NCBI GenBank assembly: GCA_002633025.1
Contig: NMRB01000803.1
Location: 210,894-274,893 of the forward strand
Length of the DNA: 64,000 nucleotides
Reading direction: 5' to 3'
Source: Notospermus geniculatus
Lineage: Eukaryota; Nemertea; Pilidiophora; Heteronemertea; Lineidae
Positions 53,700-64,000 of the stretch are shown piece after piece. A model generated the notes under the pieces. The model searched no databases. It was given only the letters and a program-made list of their open reading frames with translations, and had not been told where the DNA came from. The first letter of the stretch is position 1. Each line of letters opens with the position of its first letter. A program made the translations under genes and the position numbers.

Positions 53700-56000
53700 T
53701 CATCTCTAGAACCAGTTGAACCGTGAACAAACCGGGAAGGTGCCAGGGTGACCTGTTTTATGGTGAAGGTGAATAACAACCGAATGGATCATGATTTACC
53801 GGCAGGTGGGATTATACCTGCGGGTTAAGAAAAAAAGAACCTGGCCCCATCACTTCATCCGTAAACACTTATTACATTGAGGGCTCTATATTGAGCAACC
53901 TTTCTCAGCCATTCCGGTGCTCAATGTTCCTCCCATGTTCGGGAAAAACAACTGACAAACGGTTACCATCTCTGTGTGTCCCGTACTGTCCAGTCGTCGC
54001 TGAGCTGGCAGATTGAAACACCCGCAGGCTATAATGAGCTCATATTATTTTTACCCAACTATACACAAATCGTTTATGTAGCCTACTGTTTAAACCAACA
54101 ACAATTACAAAGAATTAACTTTAAACAACGGATCGGGTCGTAGATAGCCATATGGGCACAGTGTGTTACTGCATACAAACTGTTGGCTACATCGCTACAT
54201 CTATTGTGTAAGTCATCCGTGACTGGAACCCAGTCGGCAATTGTGGAATGGAGAAAAATTAGTAGGCCTATTTTGAAGGCTAGGAAGTCGGAAAAAATGG
54301 CAAATGTCATTTTGCTATAAAGAACCTCACTACACTGGTCAGTTTCTTTGACACTTTGCAGAATTGATGGCAATTATTTGCCTGGACATGGATAATTGTG
54401 TTGTTATGTTGGAAAATGTGTTTAGACAAATGGGAGCTGTGGTTGCTACATGCATGATTCCCTCAAGGTTATTCAGCATAATGCATCTCGGAAGGTCATT
54501 TCAAGATTCTGATATAGCCTCGCACCAACGGTATAACCCCACCTGCCGGTAAAATCATGCCGGCAAATCACATCAGTTATGAACCTCCATCAGACGAAAT
54601 ATAATATCTCTGTACGGGTTTCCCCACAGAATTTGGACCAAAAAAGCCTGAGACGAAGAGCAGAAACACAATGGTTATGAAAAAACACAACGTTTTCAAC
54701 AAAACCCTGTTCTTAAAACATGTACATGTAGGCCTGGATCAATCAACTTTTTGGTCAGAGCTTCCATCATAATGATAAAACGTGCCATTCACACATAATA
54801 TTATTGACAGGGGCTGAACTGTTGTGGGAAGTATTTTCGAACTTTGTACAGCCATAGAGGTGTAATAAAGATTATACCTCCATGGTACAGCTTTCCTTTC
54901 CCTTTTTGTTTTTACTGGAATCAAATCAGAGAATAACCCGGGAGAATAACACAGTCCATGTTTCATGTACAATGTACCGGTAGACAGAAATTATTCCATA
55001 TGAGTATTCGTGCATACATTTTTGGCTGTGTATGTATGGCAAAAAAAATTCTGAAGAACTAGACAAAGCAGTTTGCCAAAAGTCAAAAGTCAGTTTGTCG
55101 GCAAATTTTCTTTAATTGTGAAATGCCTCGAATTAAAATTTAGGTGGTCATCAGTAGACCGAGGAAACTCTTTTCCTTTTCTGTCTCATGACAATATTTT
55201 GCTGGCCGTGAATGATGTATTGACACCGCATACGCCAAACACAAAAAGTCAAACGCAAAGGGAAGGCAAGTGGACTTCTGCTAGACTGGTGTGAAAGGAA
55301 TGGTTGTTCTGGGGGTGTATAGCATGGAGGTGATGTATCTCCTTGGTCGTAAAGTTTGGAAATCAAATGAAGTCAACCTATTTATTCTTCAACAGGTTTT
55401 GTTGTAAAAAAATCCTAAAATTCAACAAGATGGCCGAGTTCAGAAACATTTGATAACAGACTCTCATTTTACAATCGCACAACACTGAAGAAAATCCACA
55501 AGTGTCCGTATTAAGCGGGTGCTTCAGTGAGCAGTCAACTTCAATGTCAGTGGACTAAGCCATCGGGGCGAACTGCTCCGACCACGATTTTATTTGCCCC
55601 TTCTTTATAAATCTATTGACTTGCCTTCACTCTGACTCAAAATACATGTACGCCTGTAGCCCTATCAGACCGGACGGTTGGTGGAAACGCTGACGCCACT
55701 GTTGTACCGTTACAGAGTGCCCGTATAATTCCCAGTCCTCCGGACACTGGCGAGTAGGGTACATTCATTAACGTTACACCAGGTTTATTTTGCTGTAGAA
55801 GTCCCACTAATGGGATAATGGTGAATTTACTCCTTTAATCCTATCACGGCTATAGTTTGACATATTCTATATGCTGAAGTGCTGAAAATGGCATCTCCAG
55901 CCTTCCATTGCGCCATTGGAAGCATGGGGGGGGGGGGCACAAATATCATTTCAGAACTGGTGTCAAATGGTAGGGAATGGACGACCCCACAGAGAATTGC
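53700..56000. other. Interior of the 6-kb element, no gene seen
   Basis: Short frames on both strands, none with a domain. ACTGGTGTGAAAGGAATGG (55287) has a partner AAGGTGTGAAAGGAATGG (58078), so another repeat family occurs inside. Confidence 0.35.
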
Positions 56001-56003
56001 TTG

Positions 56004-56495
56004 TTAAATCACGGACATGACGGAGTGTCCAGCGTTGGAAATATGTTCTGTACAGTACAGCAGCGGACTTTGGGTCCTCTTTGTGTTCAGATGATCTTGT
56101 GGCAAGAGGTCTTTTGTTTTACCAATAAAGCAATGTCCACACGAACCTGTTGGTTTGTTTGGTTTGACCCCGCATTTTCCCACTTGCATTCAGGCTGATC
56201 TTAAGAACGTTCTGTTTTGAAAATGCAACATCAACACTTTCCAGGTTGTTATGAAGATTTGATTTTGTGGGATTCATTGCCCATGTGTGGAATGCTGATC
56301 ATAATGTGGGATCTGGTGTTTCAGATGTGACTTTACCCTGTAAAGGCGCTGGTTGATAGTTTTACAAATTGTCCTTTCAATAAATCCTTCGGGGTATCCA
56401 TTCAGTTCAGTGAAGACACGTCGAATACGATCCAGTTCCTTAAACATGTGAAGGTCTTTCCAACTCTGAACATTCCATATTAAATGGGAGAGCAC
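56004..56495 (-). pseudogene. Penelope-like retroelement fragment with GIY-YIG-like end
   Basis: The minus frame from 56495 encodes SHLIWNVQSWKDLHMFKELD then RIRRVFTELNGYPEGFIERT. The NGYPxxFI motif and preceding helix are characteristic of the thumb/linker of Penelope-like reverse transcriptases. After a frame break, 56189-56004 has CGHCFIGKTKDLL and TEHISNAGHSV, resembling a CxxCxxxYIGxTxR..H....GH GIY-YIG endonuclease tail. Stops between the parts and lack of an upstream polymerase show a truncated dead copy, nested in the 6-kb element. Confidence 0.55.
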
Positions 56496-56734
56496 TGAGG
56501 TTTCTCAACTCTTGTTTGGACATAGAAAGGTCACAGAAACAATCCAAATAAAAAGGCTCGAACTCAGCCTAAGCAGGCGATTCTGGACTATTCAGACCTA
56601 ATTTACATGTACAATCACCTGATTATAAAGAGTATATAAACGCAGTGCTTTAAACCCTTAAACAAAAATGAGTATTATCATACCCTTCTCCCTCAGGCCT
56701 GGTTGCACCATCAATGCTCGAAGTTAAGTTTGAG

Positions 56735-57137
56735 GTTGACCTCAAATAAGTAATATGATTTGCCATTTATTTGAGGTTGAGAACGACTGCAAGGTTTAGC
56801 TTGACAGCGTGGAGCTGAAGGGGTTATTGTCGTCCTGGGTACACATAAAGTGTACCCAGGTTCGATGTCGTCAAGTGAAATTGTACCCTGGGTCCACTTT
56901 CTTGTTACAAACTGTACCCAGGTTCTGATTTAGAGACCTCGGGGCGAGGTTGTTCTCGGTGAAGTCACTTGGTATTGTGCCTGCAAGTTGTACCTGCCCA
57001 AAGTCTCACGCCAGCAGCGGGATTCGAACCCGGGATCCTCTGACCGCTAGTCGGAGGCCCGAACCACTACACCACCGTGGCTGACCGTTGACCTCAAATA
57101 AGTAATATGATTTGCCATTTATTAGAGGTTGAGAACG
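56735..57137. repeat. 51-bp direct repeats flanking a 301-bp insert
   Basis: GTTGACCTCAAATAAGTAAT with ATGATTTGCCATTTATT and GAGGTTGAGAACG occurs at 56735-56785 and 57087-57137 with one or two differences. Between them lie a GTCGTCCTGGGTACAC module (56816-56935) and a tRNA-like head (57007-57085). Confidence 0.8.
57007..57085 (-). mobile_element. tRNA-like SINE head (minus)
   Basis: On the minus strand: box A TGGTGTAGTGGTTCGG, box B GGTTCGAATCCC, T stem four of five paired. Box A is the same as in the head at 17468-17545. Confidence 0.6.
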
Positions 57138-57139
57138 TC

Positions 57140-57620
57140 GAATACAACAGAAAAGGACATTATTTTCGATGGCGGGGGATATTCTTTACTGGACTAGAAA
57201 GTATTTTCCCTGCAGCTATTTAGTTTTCCAAGTAATATTATCATTGAAAATGGATGTTTGGGGCATGGCGTCTTTCAGCATTAGTTTCGCATTCTCCAGA
57301 ATATACACTCGGTACATAACATAACGTCAGTTCCCAAGTCGTCAAGCCGACTAACATAGGGTGTACTACCAACTGTAAAGTATTAAGGGGAGTACATACT
57401 TGTGCAGTGATTCAAAGAACGTAAAATTCCGAATTGTTGATACAACACTTAGGTGTGATTGCGGACACAAAACAAAAGAATCGGCAGTAAACATAAAAGA
57501 GAGGGCGGCAGGAGGAACCATTGTGTTATACAAACAACAATTAGTGAAGTTTCTAAATCGCCCCACAAAGTTCAATGTTGAAGTTTTTTTTGCTATTTTG
57601 TTCACATCACATCCTCATCA
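57140..57620. other. Open frames on both strands, function unknown
   Basis: 57400-57633 (plus) reads CSDSKNVKFRIVDTTLRCDC then GHKTKESAVNIKERAAGGTI. It has a C-x-C-GH cluster but matches no family I know. The overlapping minus frame (57605-57366) is likely a shadow. Confidence 0.25.
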
Positions 57621-57624
57621 AAAA

Positions 57625-57812
57625 TCGCGATAACGTCATTTACAAGATTATTGAGATTATTGATACATGTAGTTTATGAAATCGCACCGCAAACGCTATT
57701 TTTGCATACATGTACCGGTCGCGATAACGTCAGCCTTTACAAGATTATTGAGATTATTGATACATGTAGTTTATGAAATCGCACCGCAAACGCTATTTTT
57801 GCATATACATGT
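57625..57812. repeat. Two-copy tandem repeat of about 94 bp
   Basis: TCGCGATAACGTCA..TTTACAAGATTATTGAGA to CGCTATTTTTGCATA..CATGTACCGG is present twice in a row with small differences. Confidence 0.9.
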
Positions 57813-57814
57813 AC

Positions 57815-58320
57815 CGGTACATTATGTATTTGCTGAAAACAGAATAGCGTGACCATTAATGTTAACGTTAGCATTATCGGAGCGATTTCTTAAACTCTGG
57901 TAAAAAAACAGCTCCGTTTACCCTAAAATTAACGTTAACTCAATATTTTGTGCAGGACCTGCATGCCAAACTAACGTTATATTGTCAGAGCTGTTTTCTT
58001 ACCCTCCCCATTGTTAGCTTCATTAGTACCAGGCAGGAATATGAGGCTTAATCCCTCAATTATGTTCTTCTAGAGCAAAGGTGTGAAAGGAATGGATGCC
58101 CTTGGAATATATGTTTGGCATCGAAGTCATCTGAGTCACCACAACAAACCCAAAGGTTTCAGGTGTTTCTCAAAGTATGGTGGACACTGAGCGATGACAA
58201 ATCTATATCGGCTTTAGTGCCGAATACGAAATGAGTGTTTACCATGCAGGTGCTTAGTTTTTATTTCGAAGGAATATAATCCCAAGGGTTTGGGTAACCC
58301 AACCCGACGAGGGTGGAGCT
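57815..58320. repeat. AACGTTAAC-rich inverted tract
   Basis: TTAACGTTAGCATTATCGGA and AAATTAACGTTAACTCAATA with AGCTGTTTTCTTACC and GGTAAAAAAACAGCT (57900-58005) form inverted pairs. No gene. Confidence 0.4.
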
Positions 58321-58978
58321 CGACCTGCCTGGCGGGTTCAACTCGTTTCAGAAGTTTTTGAACACAATTAGTGCGGTGGCAGGACCTATCCGACCAGGAC
58401 ACTTTCAGTACAAACTCAATGCTCACGACCCAGGAGAAGAGAGAACAAGAAATTTACATGCATCTACCCAGACCGCGGAATTGGTTTGGTGTCACAAATT
58501 GGTTTCAAGACAGGTTCCCCCGTCCCGCATCACGGGGGTACCTGCCCTACCCGACCAGGCGAATTCTAACAAAATCTAAACTGCTATGTCCCGGGCACAC
58601 AATAAAAGTACTTCACAAACACCTGCCCGGCCTTTCCAACTCATTTCAGAAATATTTTCGGCAGGCAGGTAACCCGTGCCCCGGCACGACCTACCCGATC
58701 ATGACAATTCTAAAAACAATCGAAATTGTCATGTCCCGGGTAGACAATAAAGTACTTCACACCTTGTTTATGGTTGAGTAGGTCGCACGGATCTTAAGTA
58801 ATTAACGCCCGGGTTATGCGCCTTATTCATAAAAACAAACTTCACTGAGCAGGTCGTAACTGTTGTAAAAACACACTAGCTCGGGTCAATACTTTTATAC
58901 AAAAAAGCTACCTTCGACCCTATTCCGGACGGTGATAATTCCGGATCGAAATAATAACGTGTTATGCTTGTTCAGCAG

Positions 58979-59335
58979 CTGATTCTGACATTTTTACATG
59001 CCATAATGCTGTTACGTGACGGGGTAAGAAAGGGTAATGGCAAGGTAATCCAAATGGCGAAAGAGAAAATGTCACCGATATTCTTCGGTCGGCATCATCC
59101 GTCTTATCAGGAGATACTGACATGGGACAACAGGTTCATGAGGATGCCCCCTGAAATGAAACAAAGTGTTATGGAGTCATTGTCTCTGAGTCGCACGGAG
59201 CGAGTTGGTCATTACCAGGGCGGTGACGCTGCATTAGAGGAAGTCAACAAAGACGCGAAGTCCTGGACCCCAGATGGTGTACCGACAAACAGACAATGGC
59301 AGCGCATATTTAGGAGCTTAGAAGCTCTTAACAAG
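58979..59335 (+). CDS. DUF6589-like gene, exon a
   Basis: The plus frame reads FLHAIMLLRDGVRKGNG, then KEKMSPIFFGRHHPSYQEI, then GGDAALEEVNKDAKSWTPDG and VPTNRQWQRIFRSLEALNK. The GRxHPxYQEI and PxGVPTxxxW pattern is what I recall for uncharacterised DUF6589-type proteins, which are multicopy in marine invertebrates and may derive from mobile DNA. TTGTTCAG at 58971-58978 is a plausible 3' splice site; an ATG at 58964 is an alternative start. AACAAG/GTAAGAG at 59335 is a strong donor, phase 0. The N-terminal part is missing; the 6-kb element ends just upstream. Confidence 0.6.
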
Positions 59336-60384
59336 GTAAGAGTGAGTGAAGGAAATGGAAAACGCTAAAAATATAAAATTTATTAATGACTGTCTGTCAA
59401 CTCATTCACCGGGACTCTCAGCAGTTTCAAATAATTGTGTGCTCAGCAATGGCAAGTATACAATGGCAGTCGTTATTTTATTGAGTTGGGCCATAAAATC
59501 ATACGAGACAAGGTAGGCTACCGGTATATACAAATTATTTCTGTTTGGCAGGAGTTTTCTTGTTGCTTCCACCATGTCCACGCTTTCCTTTCTTGCCAGG
59601 ATGTCCCTTTATCTCTGGTAGCTCGGGTGTTGGCGGCTCATCAAGGGTGGATGGAGTGCAGTTGGTCTAGGTTGGCGTGGTGGCAGTTGCACTTGCTGGT
59701 CTCTTCTTAGTTGGGGTGTCTGTTGTGGGTTTGATGCATCCTCCCACAGCAGGGGTTTTTACCTCGCTCCTCTTCATCCGCTCACACAAACCCCTGCTGA
59801 AATACAACAGCCAGTGAATGTTATGTGGCTGTTCCATACTCCAGTTGCACTCCCTGTATTTTAAGGATAACTTGGAGAAGTACAGTTTCGTGGTTTTACC
59901 CAGTTTGGTTTAAAATTAAAGTTTTGTGCTTTACAGATCACTTACATCTTTCCAAAATTGGCTGAATTTTATCACAGAGGTTCTTCCTGTGTATAGGAAA
60001 GATTCTTATTATTTTTGATTGTTATTATGAGTCATAATTATTTAATATTGACACCCTGAAAATGCTGCATTCTGATTGGGCAATGGTTTTCTGACCGCCT
60101 CTACTTGCCTGGGAGGCCCAATTTCAGCAGGGCTTTGTGTGGCGTGTATAAAAGGAACGAGACCAAAGCCCTGCTGTGGGAGGATGGTTTGATGATGTTG
60201 CGGCCTACAAAACAACTCCCGTACTGGGTTTGCTTGTGAACTTTCCTTCTATTTGGCGCGTCTTCCACGTTAGAGTACCATTCATGCCTTCTTTTGGAAT
60301 CATTGTTAGTTGTTACCATACTCACTCTCGCCTTCGTGAGGTCTTTGTACTGAAAACAAATCATAAAATATTTTTTAACTTCAG
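59336..60384 (+). other. Intron between exons a and b, with a CCCACAGCAGGG foldback
   Basis: GT at 59336 and TTTTTTAACTTCAG at 60371-60384. Inside, CCTCCCACAGCAGGGGTTTT to AACCCCTGCTGAAAT (59738-59803) is inverted at 60112-60184, a foldback of about 450 bp. Confidence 0.65.
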
Positions 60385-61390
60385 GTACGGGAGAATACCA
60401 TGTCAGATGCGAAGGACACGTTGCTGAACGTAAGCACTGGGGCGCATGAAGATCATGTCTTCTCTCCGGTCAATCCAGCACTTGTGGCTAAGGTTCGGGC
60501 TCTCTTCAGAAAGCATGGGTACCTTCTACACCCTGAAACGTTCAAACCTCTTAAAAGTCTTAAAGGTGCAATCGACCTTAACGAGGAATTAACATACAGT
60601 GTGTATCAGAAAAAAGGAAACCGAGATTCATTTGTTAATTTCTTGGACGTGGCTAAACATTTTGGAAATTGGAAACCACCATTTATTACCTATGATGTCC
60701 TCTTTCTTATGACACCAAGAAATCCAATTTACTGTAACAGATGACTGAGCACGAAGCAGTTCAAACAACCATGTCAGAACTGGTCTTGCACCAGATAGAT
60801 ATTTTGGAATTGGACCTTGTCTGCCTTGTGCAGGGTTTTTGTTGGGCTTCCAAGTTATGCAATCCTCTGCATGTTACACATTTCACACTTCTCAAAAGTT
60901 GGAAAGGTTGTTCATTTTCTCAGACCAGCAAAATGCAGCTTACAACTGTGCAGCGTGTGTTTGTGGTAACAGAGTGGTTGAGGAGTGGAAGCCTCCAGCA
61001 CGTAGCAGATGAATTTGGACTGAAATAAGCACCCAAATGTTAAACCACTCAATAAAAATTTTGTAAAGGACTCACACTGGCCTTTCTTACTTTTTAAATG
61101 TGAAAATTGTTGGAGTAAGGCTGCTGTGAATCTGGTGCAAGACCAGTTCTGACATGGTTGATTGAACTGCTTCGTGCTCAGTCATCTGTGACAGTAAATT
61201 GGATTTCTTGGTGTCATAAGAAAGAGGGCATCATTAGGTAATAAATGGTGGTTGTGAATGTCCAAAATGTTCAGCCATGTCCAAGAAATTAACAAATTAA
61301 TCTTGGTTTCCTTTTTCTGATACACACTGTATTTCACTGACACTGCAAAAGAACGTATGGAACACTACATGGAGAACTTCTTAACTGACG
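60385..61390 (+). pseudogene. DUF6589-like gene, exon b, split by a transposon
   Basis: Starts in phase 0 with VRENTMSDAKDTLLNVSTGA, continuing LNK from exon a. Coding text runs to 60594 (LKGAIDLNEELT) and resumes at 61332 (FTDTAKERMEHYMENFLTDG), ending at ACG/GTAATG (61390), a possible donor. In between lies the TA-flanked foldback 60597-61329. The two sides agree in frame across one TA. As it stands the chain would read into the insert and stop at 60742-60744. A later exon was not found. Confidence 0.7.
60597..61329. mobile_element. 733-bp Tc1/mariner-type foldback in exon b
   Basis: CAGTGTGTATCAGAAAAAAG at the left is inverted at 61311-61329 and arms of about 195 bp pair, including TCTTTCTTATGACACCAAGA and CACGAAGCAGTTCAA. 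TA flanks both ends (60595-60596, 61330-61331). The centre (60933-61028) encodes MQLTTVQRVFVVTEWLRSGS then LQHVADEFGLK and a stop. This resembles the helix-turn-helix (DUF4817-type) start of mariner-like transposases, so the element is a cut-down derivative. Confidence 0.85.
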
Positions 61391-61394
61391 GTAA

Positions 61395-63115
61395 TGTGGT
61401 GGGGTGTCCCAAAAAACACTGACTAATTTTGATGAGTCTTCATTTTGTAGCTACTCAAGATTTTTCTTTGATGTTTTGTCCAGATATTCACCGAAACTAG
61501 AAAGGGGCTGTTCATTTTCATTTGAGACCAAGATTTGTGATCCTTGAGAAAACTAGAAAAGCTATGAATTTGAAAGCTGCAGGGATGATTCTATGGTGAA
61601 AATGATCAATATTGGATCAATTGTCAAGTCAATCATAAGTCATTATCTAGAACAAAAGGCTAATCAATGTGATGAGGCCTCGCAAAAATGCCATAAAGTC
61701 TAAATGTTACTTCAGAAATGGGTTGTGCTGCTCATTAGAGGTCCTGATCATGCAAGATTTTTCATCATAATTAACAAGAACACCCCAAAAAATGATTTTG
61801 AAATTCTTCGCTTAAGAGAGAGTGAGCTATAAATAACCTAGGCCTACTAAAAATAGGGATTCATAACATGAAGTGACTTATGTCATGGCTCTTTTTCGTT
61901 GACAATAGGATCGAACTATTTTTTCACTGAGGGGTTATGGTTTGCTTCAATGAAGTAGGCCCTACATTGAATGGTGGCTATTGTACAGAAGTGTTGGTGG
62001 TTAAGCTTGAATGAAAAGGCAATTGATGCCTATTATGCACGGTTATATACCATAGGTCTTGATTCTAAGTGAACATAAAGGGCCCCTGGACAGGGCCCAA
62101 TACCAATGGCACTAGTCAAACTGATTGAATGTACTGATTGGGGCAGGGAATGTTACATTTTGATATAAACCCCCCCCCCCCCAAAAAAAACCCAACAATG
62201 CAATCTTATAGTTTGCTGATAAACCTAACCTGCTTCTGAAATTGATACATCATTATTCATTACACAATTGAACCTTTAGTAGAAAACTGTCCAGTGATTA
62301 ATTGTAGTTCCTCCAGATAGGACCATGGTGTCACTTAGTGTTTTTTCAGTCTTATAACATTGGTGGTATTTATGATTAAAACAATATTTTTGTGGCGCCA
62401 CGTAGTCGTATCTAAAGGAACTATAATGAATTGTGGGACAATTTTCTACTCAGTGTTGGGATGATACAGGTTGTCCTACCTTATCAGCCTGCTGGTATTC
62501 CACCATTCACTCAATAAAAAACAACTGTAGTCACATAGTAATCCAAGAGCAGAATTATCAGTTTTAAATCCACATCTCCAATAATCCACATGAAACCAAG
62601 GTTATCATCAGTTTTTTACATCTTCCACAAACTTGGCACAGATGCACTACCATGTCTATGCAGTACTAAAACTCTAGGCAAAAGCTCAAGCAAGCACTCT
62701 GAGCTACAACATTGCAGTGACCCTTTGGCCAAAGAAAGTCTAAGAAATTGCTTCGTAACAAAAAGAATAATTCAATATTATCTAACATCTTCTAGGACGA
62801 GTCCCTATTCAAACCCTGGGCAGGTCACGCCACTATCATCCCTTGCACCCTTATATTGGCATTGAAAACATCAAGTCACCCAAAACACCTTTATCAGGAA
62901 TGGGCAAGAAATGACATTATGCAACCATAGCACAATGTATAGGCCTATGGCACCTCCAACCCCCACCTAGAGAATAGAATGGTCCTACATTGAGCAACAA
63001 AAAGTGATTCTTCTGTCAGTTTCTGGTCATTGAAATGACCCAACATTATATTTTTAGGTCAGGGTGATCACGAACAGCCTGATTTGACAATCCCTAAGAT
63101 GAATATGAACATGCC
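61395..63115. other. No gene; weak inverted ends
   Basis: TGGGGTGTCCCAAAAAACAC (61400) and AACACCCCAAAAAATGATT (61778) could be decayed mariner ends. A C/A homopolymer block is at 62168-62190. The frame 62590-62865 has no motif. Confidence 0.35.
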
Positions 63116-63116
63116 C

Positions 63117-63910
63117 TTTTAACCATGTAATTTTTTTTCAGAAATACCCACTAGTTCAGAAATTATGTTAGTAACTTATGATATGTTCACACCATGCCCC
63201 CCCCCCCTGCTGGATAACAGCTGCAATACGCACATTGGAATTGTTAGTTACTCTGTTGGTCATATCAGCTGAAATTTGCATAATTTCTCTCCCGAAGTTC
63301 TGCTGTTCAAGTCTTTCTAGTGTCTGAGGGTTGTCACTGTACGCTCGATCCTTTAGGTATTACCAAGGAAGTAATCTGGGGGATTCAATTCTGGTGAGTA
63401 AGGGGAACAAGGATTGTCCGTTCGGCGGGATATCAGTCTGCCCCCAGGAAAGTACCGTTCCAGAAATTCCAGTATTCAGCACAATGGGAGGTACCCCATC
63501 GTGTTGTGGAATATGACTGTATTCATATCAACAGTTTGCTTTCTCCTGAGGGAAGTGATGAATCGTCTCCCTTAGCATATTAATGTACTGTCAAGGTTGA
63601 CAGTTACAGTTTTCCCTTCTTCGTCCTCAAAAACGTATGGCCCTGTTATGCTATTGCACCCTATGGCACATCAGAGAGTAAGTTTCTCCATGCTGAGAGG
63701 ACGTTGCGTATGGTATTTCACCCAGTAGGCCTACCCAACTATGAAATCGACCACCAAGTTAAAAATGGTGTCGGTTTCGGCTAGATGGGATAAATTTGGC
63801 GTTCATATCATAGACAGGAGTAGAGAGATGCATGGTTTGAACATATCATAAGTTACTGAGATAATTTCTGAACTAGTGGGTATTTCTGAAAAAAAATTAC
63901 ACGGTTAAAA
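63117..63910 (-). pseudogene. mariner-type element with DDE transposase relic
   Basis: Terminal repeats of about 80 bp (TTTTAACCATGTAATTTTTT at 63117, inverse to 63910; core ACCCACTAGTTCAGAAATTA). On the minus strand, from about 63680 to 63360, one frame holds CAIGCNSITGPYVFEDEEGK, then TVTVNLDSTLI, then FLERYFPGGRLISRRTDNP and YSPELNPPDYFLG. This gives the GPYFF-type block, the GRLISR block and the SPxLNPxDYFLG block of the DDE domain. Several in-frame stops break it. The left tip is followed by a poly-C run. Confidence 0.85.
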
Positions 63911-63932
63911 TAATAATAATAATAATAATATT
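63911..63932. repeat. (TAA)n microsatellite
   Basis: About seven TAA units directly outside the right terminal repeat of the preceding element. Confidence 0.9.
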
Positions 63933-64000
63933 TATTGTTTTAAGACCGTTACACTGATGTCTCAACCGTCTTTACACATAAAACATATTAATTGTAATAA

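Larger units (their letters stand above)
52975..58965. mobile_element. About 6-kb element with 0.7-kb terminal inverted repeats
   Basis: AACACGTTATTATTTCGATC with CGGAATTATCACCG at the left is inverted at 58930-58963. The match continues inward through GGTCGAA..AAAAGTATTGACCCGAGCTA, CTGCTCAGTGAAGTTTG, CCGAAAATATTTCTGAAATG, and CATGACAATT..AGAATTGTCATGATCGGGTA, and again at 53455-53535 with 58518-58600. The right repeat lacks one internal unit present on the left. Subterminal CCTGCCTGCC and GGTCGGGTAGG units recur. The interior has no intact transposase, so mobilisation would depend on another copy. It abuts exon sequence of the DUF6589-like gene on the right. Confidence 0.8.

Overview
This window is animal nuclear DNA, most likely from a marine invertebrate. 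The signs are genes split by introns with matching splice phases, LINE, Penelope-like and mariner-like relics, tRNA- and 5S rRNA-derived SINEs, dense foldback (MITE-like) elements, microsatellites and assembly gaps (N at 8715-8919 and 45435-45495). Nothing looks bacterial. A neuropeptide-type rhodopsin-class GPCR, PAN/apple-like exons and a DUF6589-like gene fit a lancelet, hemichordate, echinoderm or lophotrochozoan. I cannot name the species.

Host-type coding sequence is sparse. The best gene is a three-exon GPCR on the minus strand (19435 to 13240): both splice phases agree and the joined frame is 410 codons. A long intact minus-strand frame at 29987-31066, with related pieces at 28092-28601, 27694-27999 and 10412-10702, belongs to an unrecognised family with propeller-like strands. 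PAN/apple-like exons lie at about 34902-35309 and 6978-7223 (minus). At 58979-61390 (plus) is the 3' part of a DUF6589-like gene. Its second exon is split by a 733-bp foldback transposon flanked by TA, and the reading frames on the two sides agree once the element and one TA are set aside.

The rest is mostly a museum of mobile DNA. 0-7 kb: TTAA-flanked elements (343-622, 3329-4063), hairpin MITEs and a 0.9-kb foldback (5491-6396). 7-13 kb: SINE copies, a gap, a shared 10.0-10.2 kb module and a nested A/T-rich foldback field. 13-20 kb: the GPCR, with an L2-like LINE, tandem tRNA-SINEs and palindromes in its introns. 20-29 kb: MITE families and a foldback nested in another MITE. 29-36 kb: the propeller-like gene, an inverted TTTCGCCCA minisatellite, a mariner-type MITE, a LINE 3' end and a PAN-like exon. 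36-52 kb: a mariner-like fossil, a TCGCA-rich MITE, a 5S-derived SINE, a near-identical inverted duplication beside a gap, and a second mariner fossil. 53-59 kb: one element of about 6 kb with terminal inverted repeats of about 0.7 kb, carrying a Penelope-like relic. 59-64 kb: the interrupted DUF6589-like gene and a mariner-type pseudogene inside its own inverted repeats.

I see no evidence for a novel defence-type or metabolic gene system. The most unusual material is transposon architecture: reading-frame interruption by an identifiable element, insertions with an empty-site copy elsewhere in the window, and three palindromes that share only their tips.
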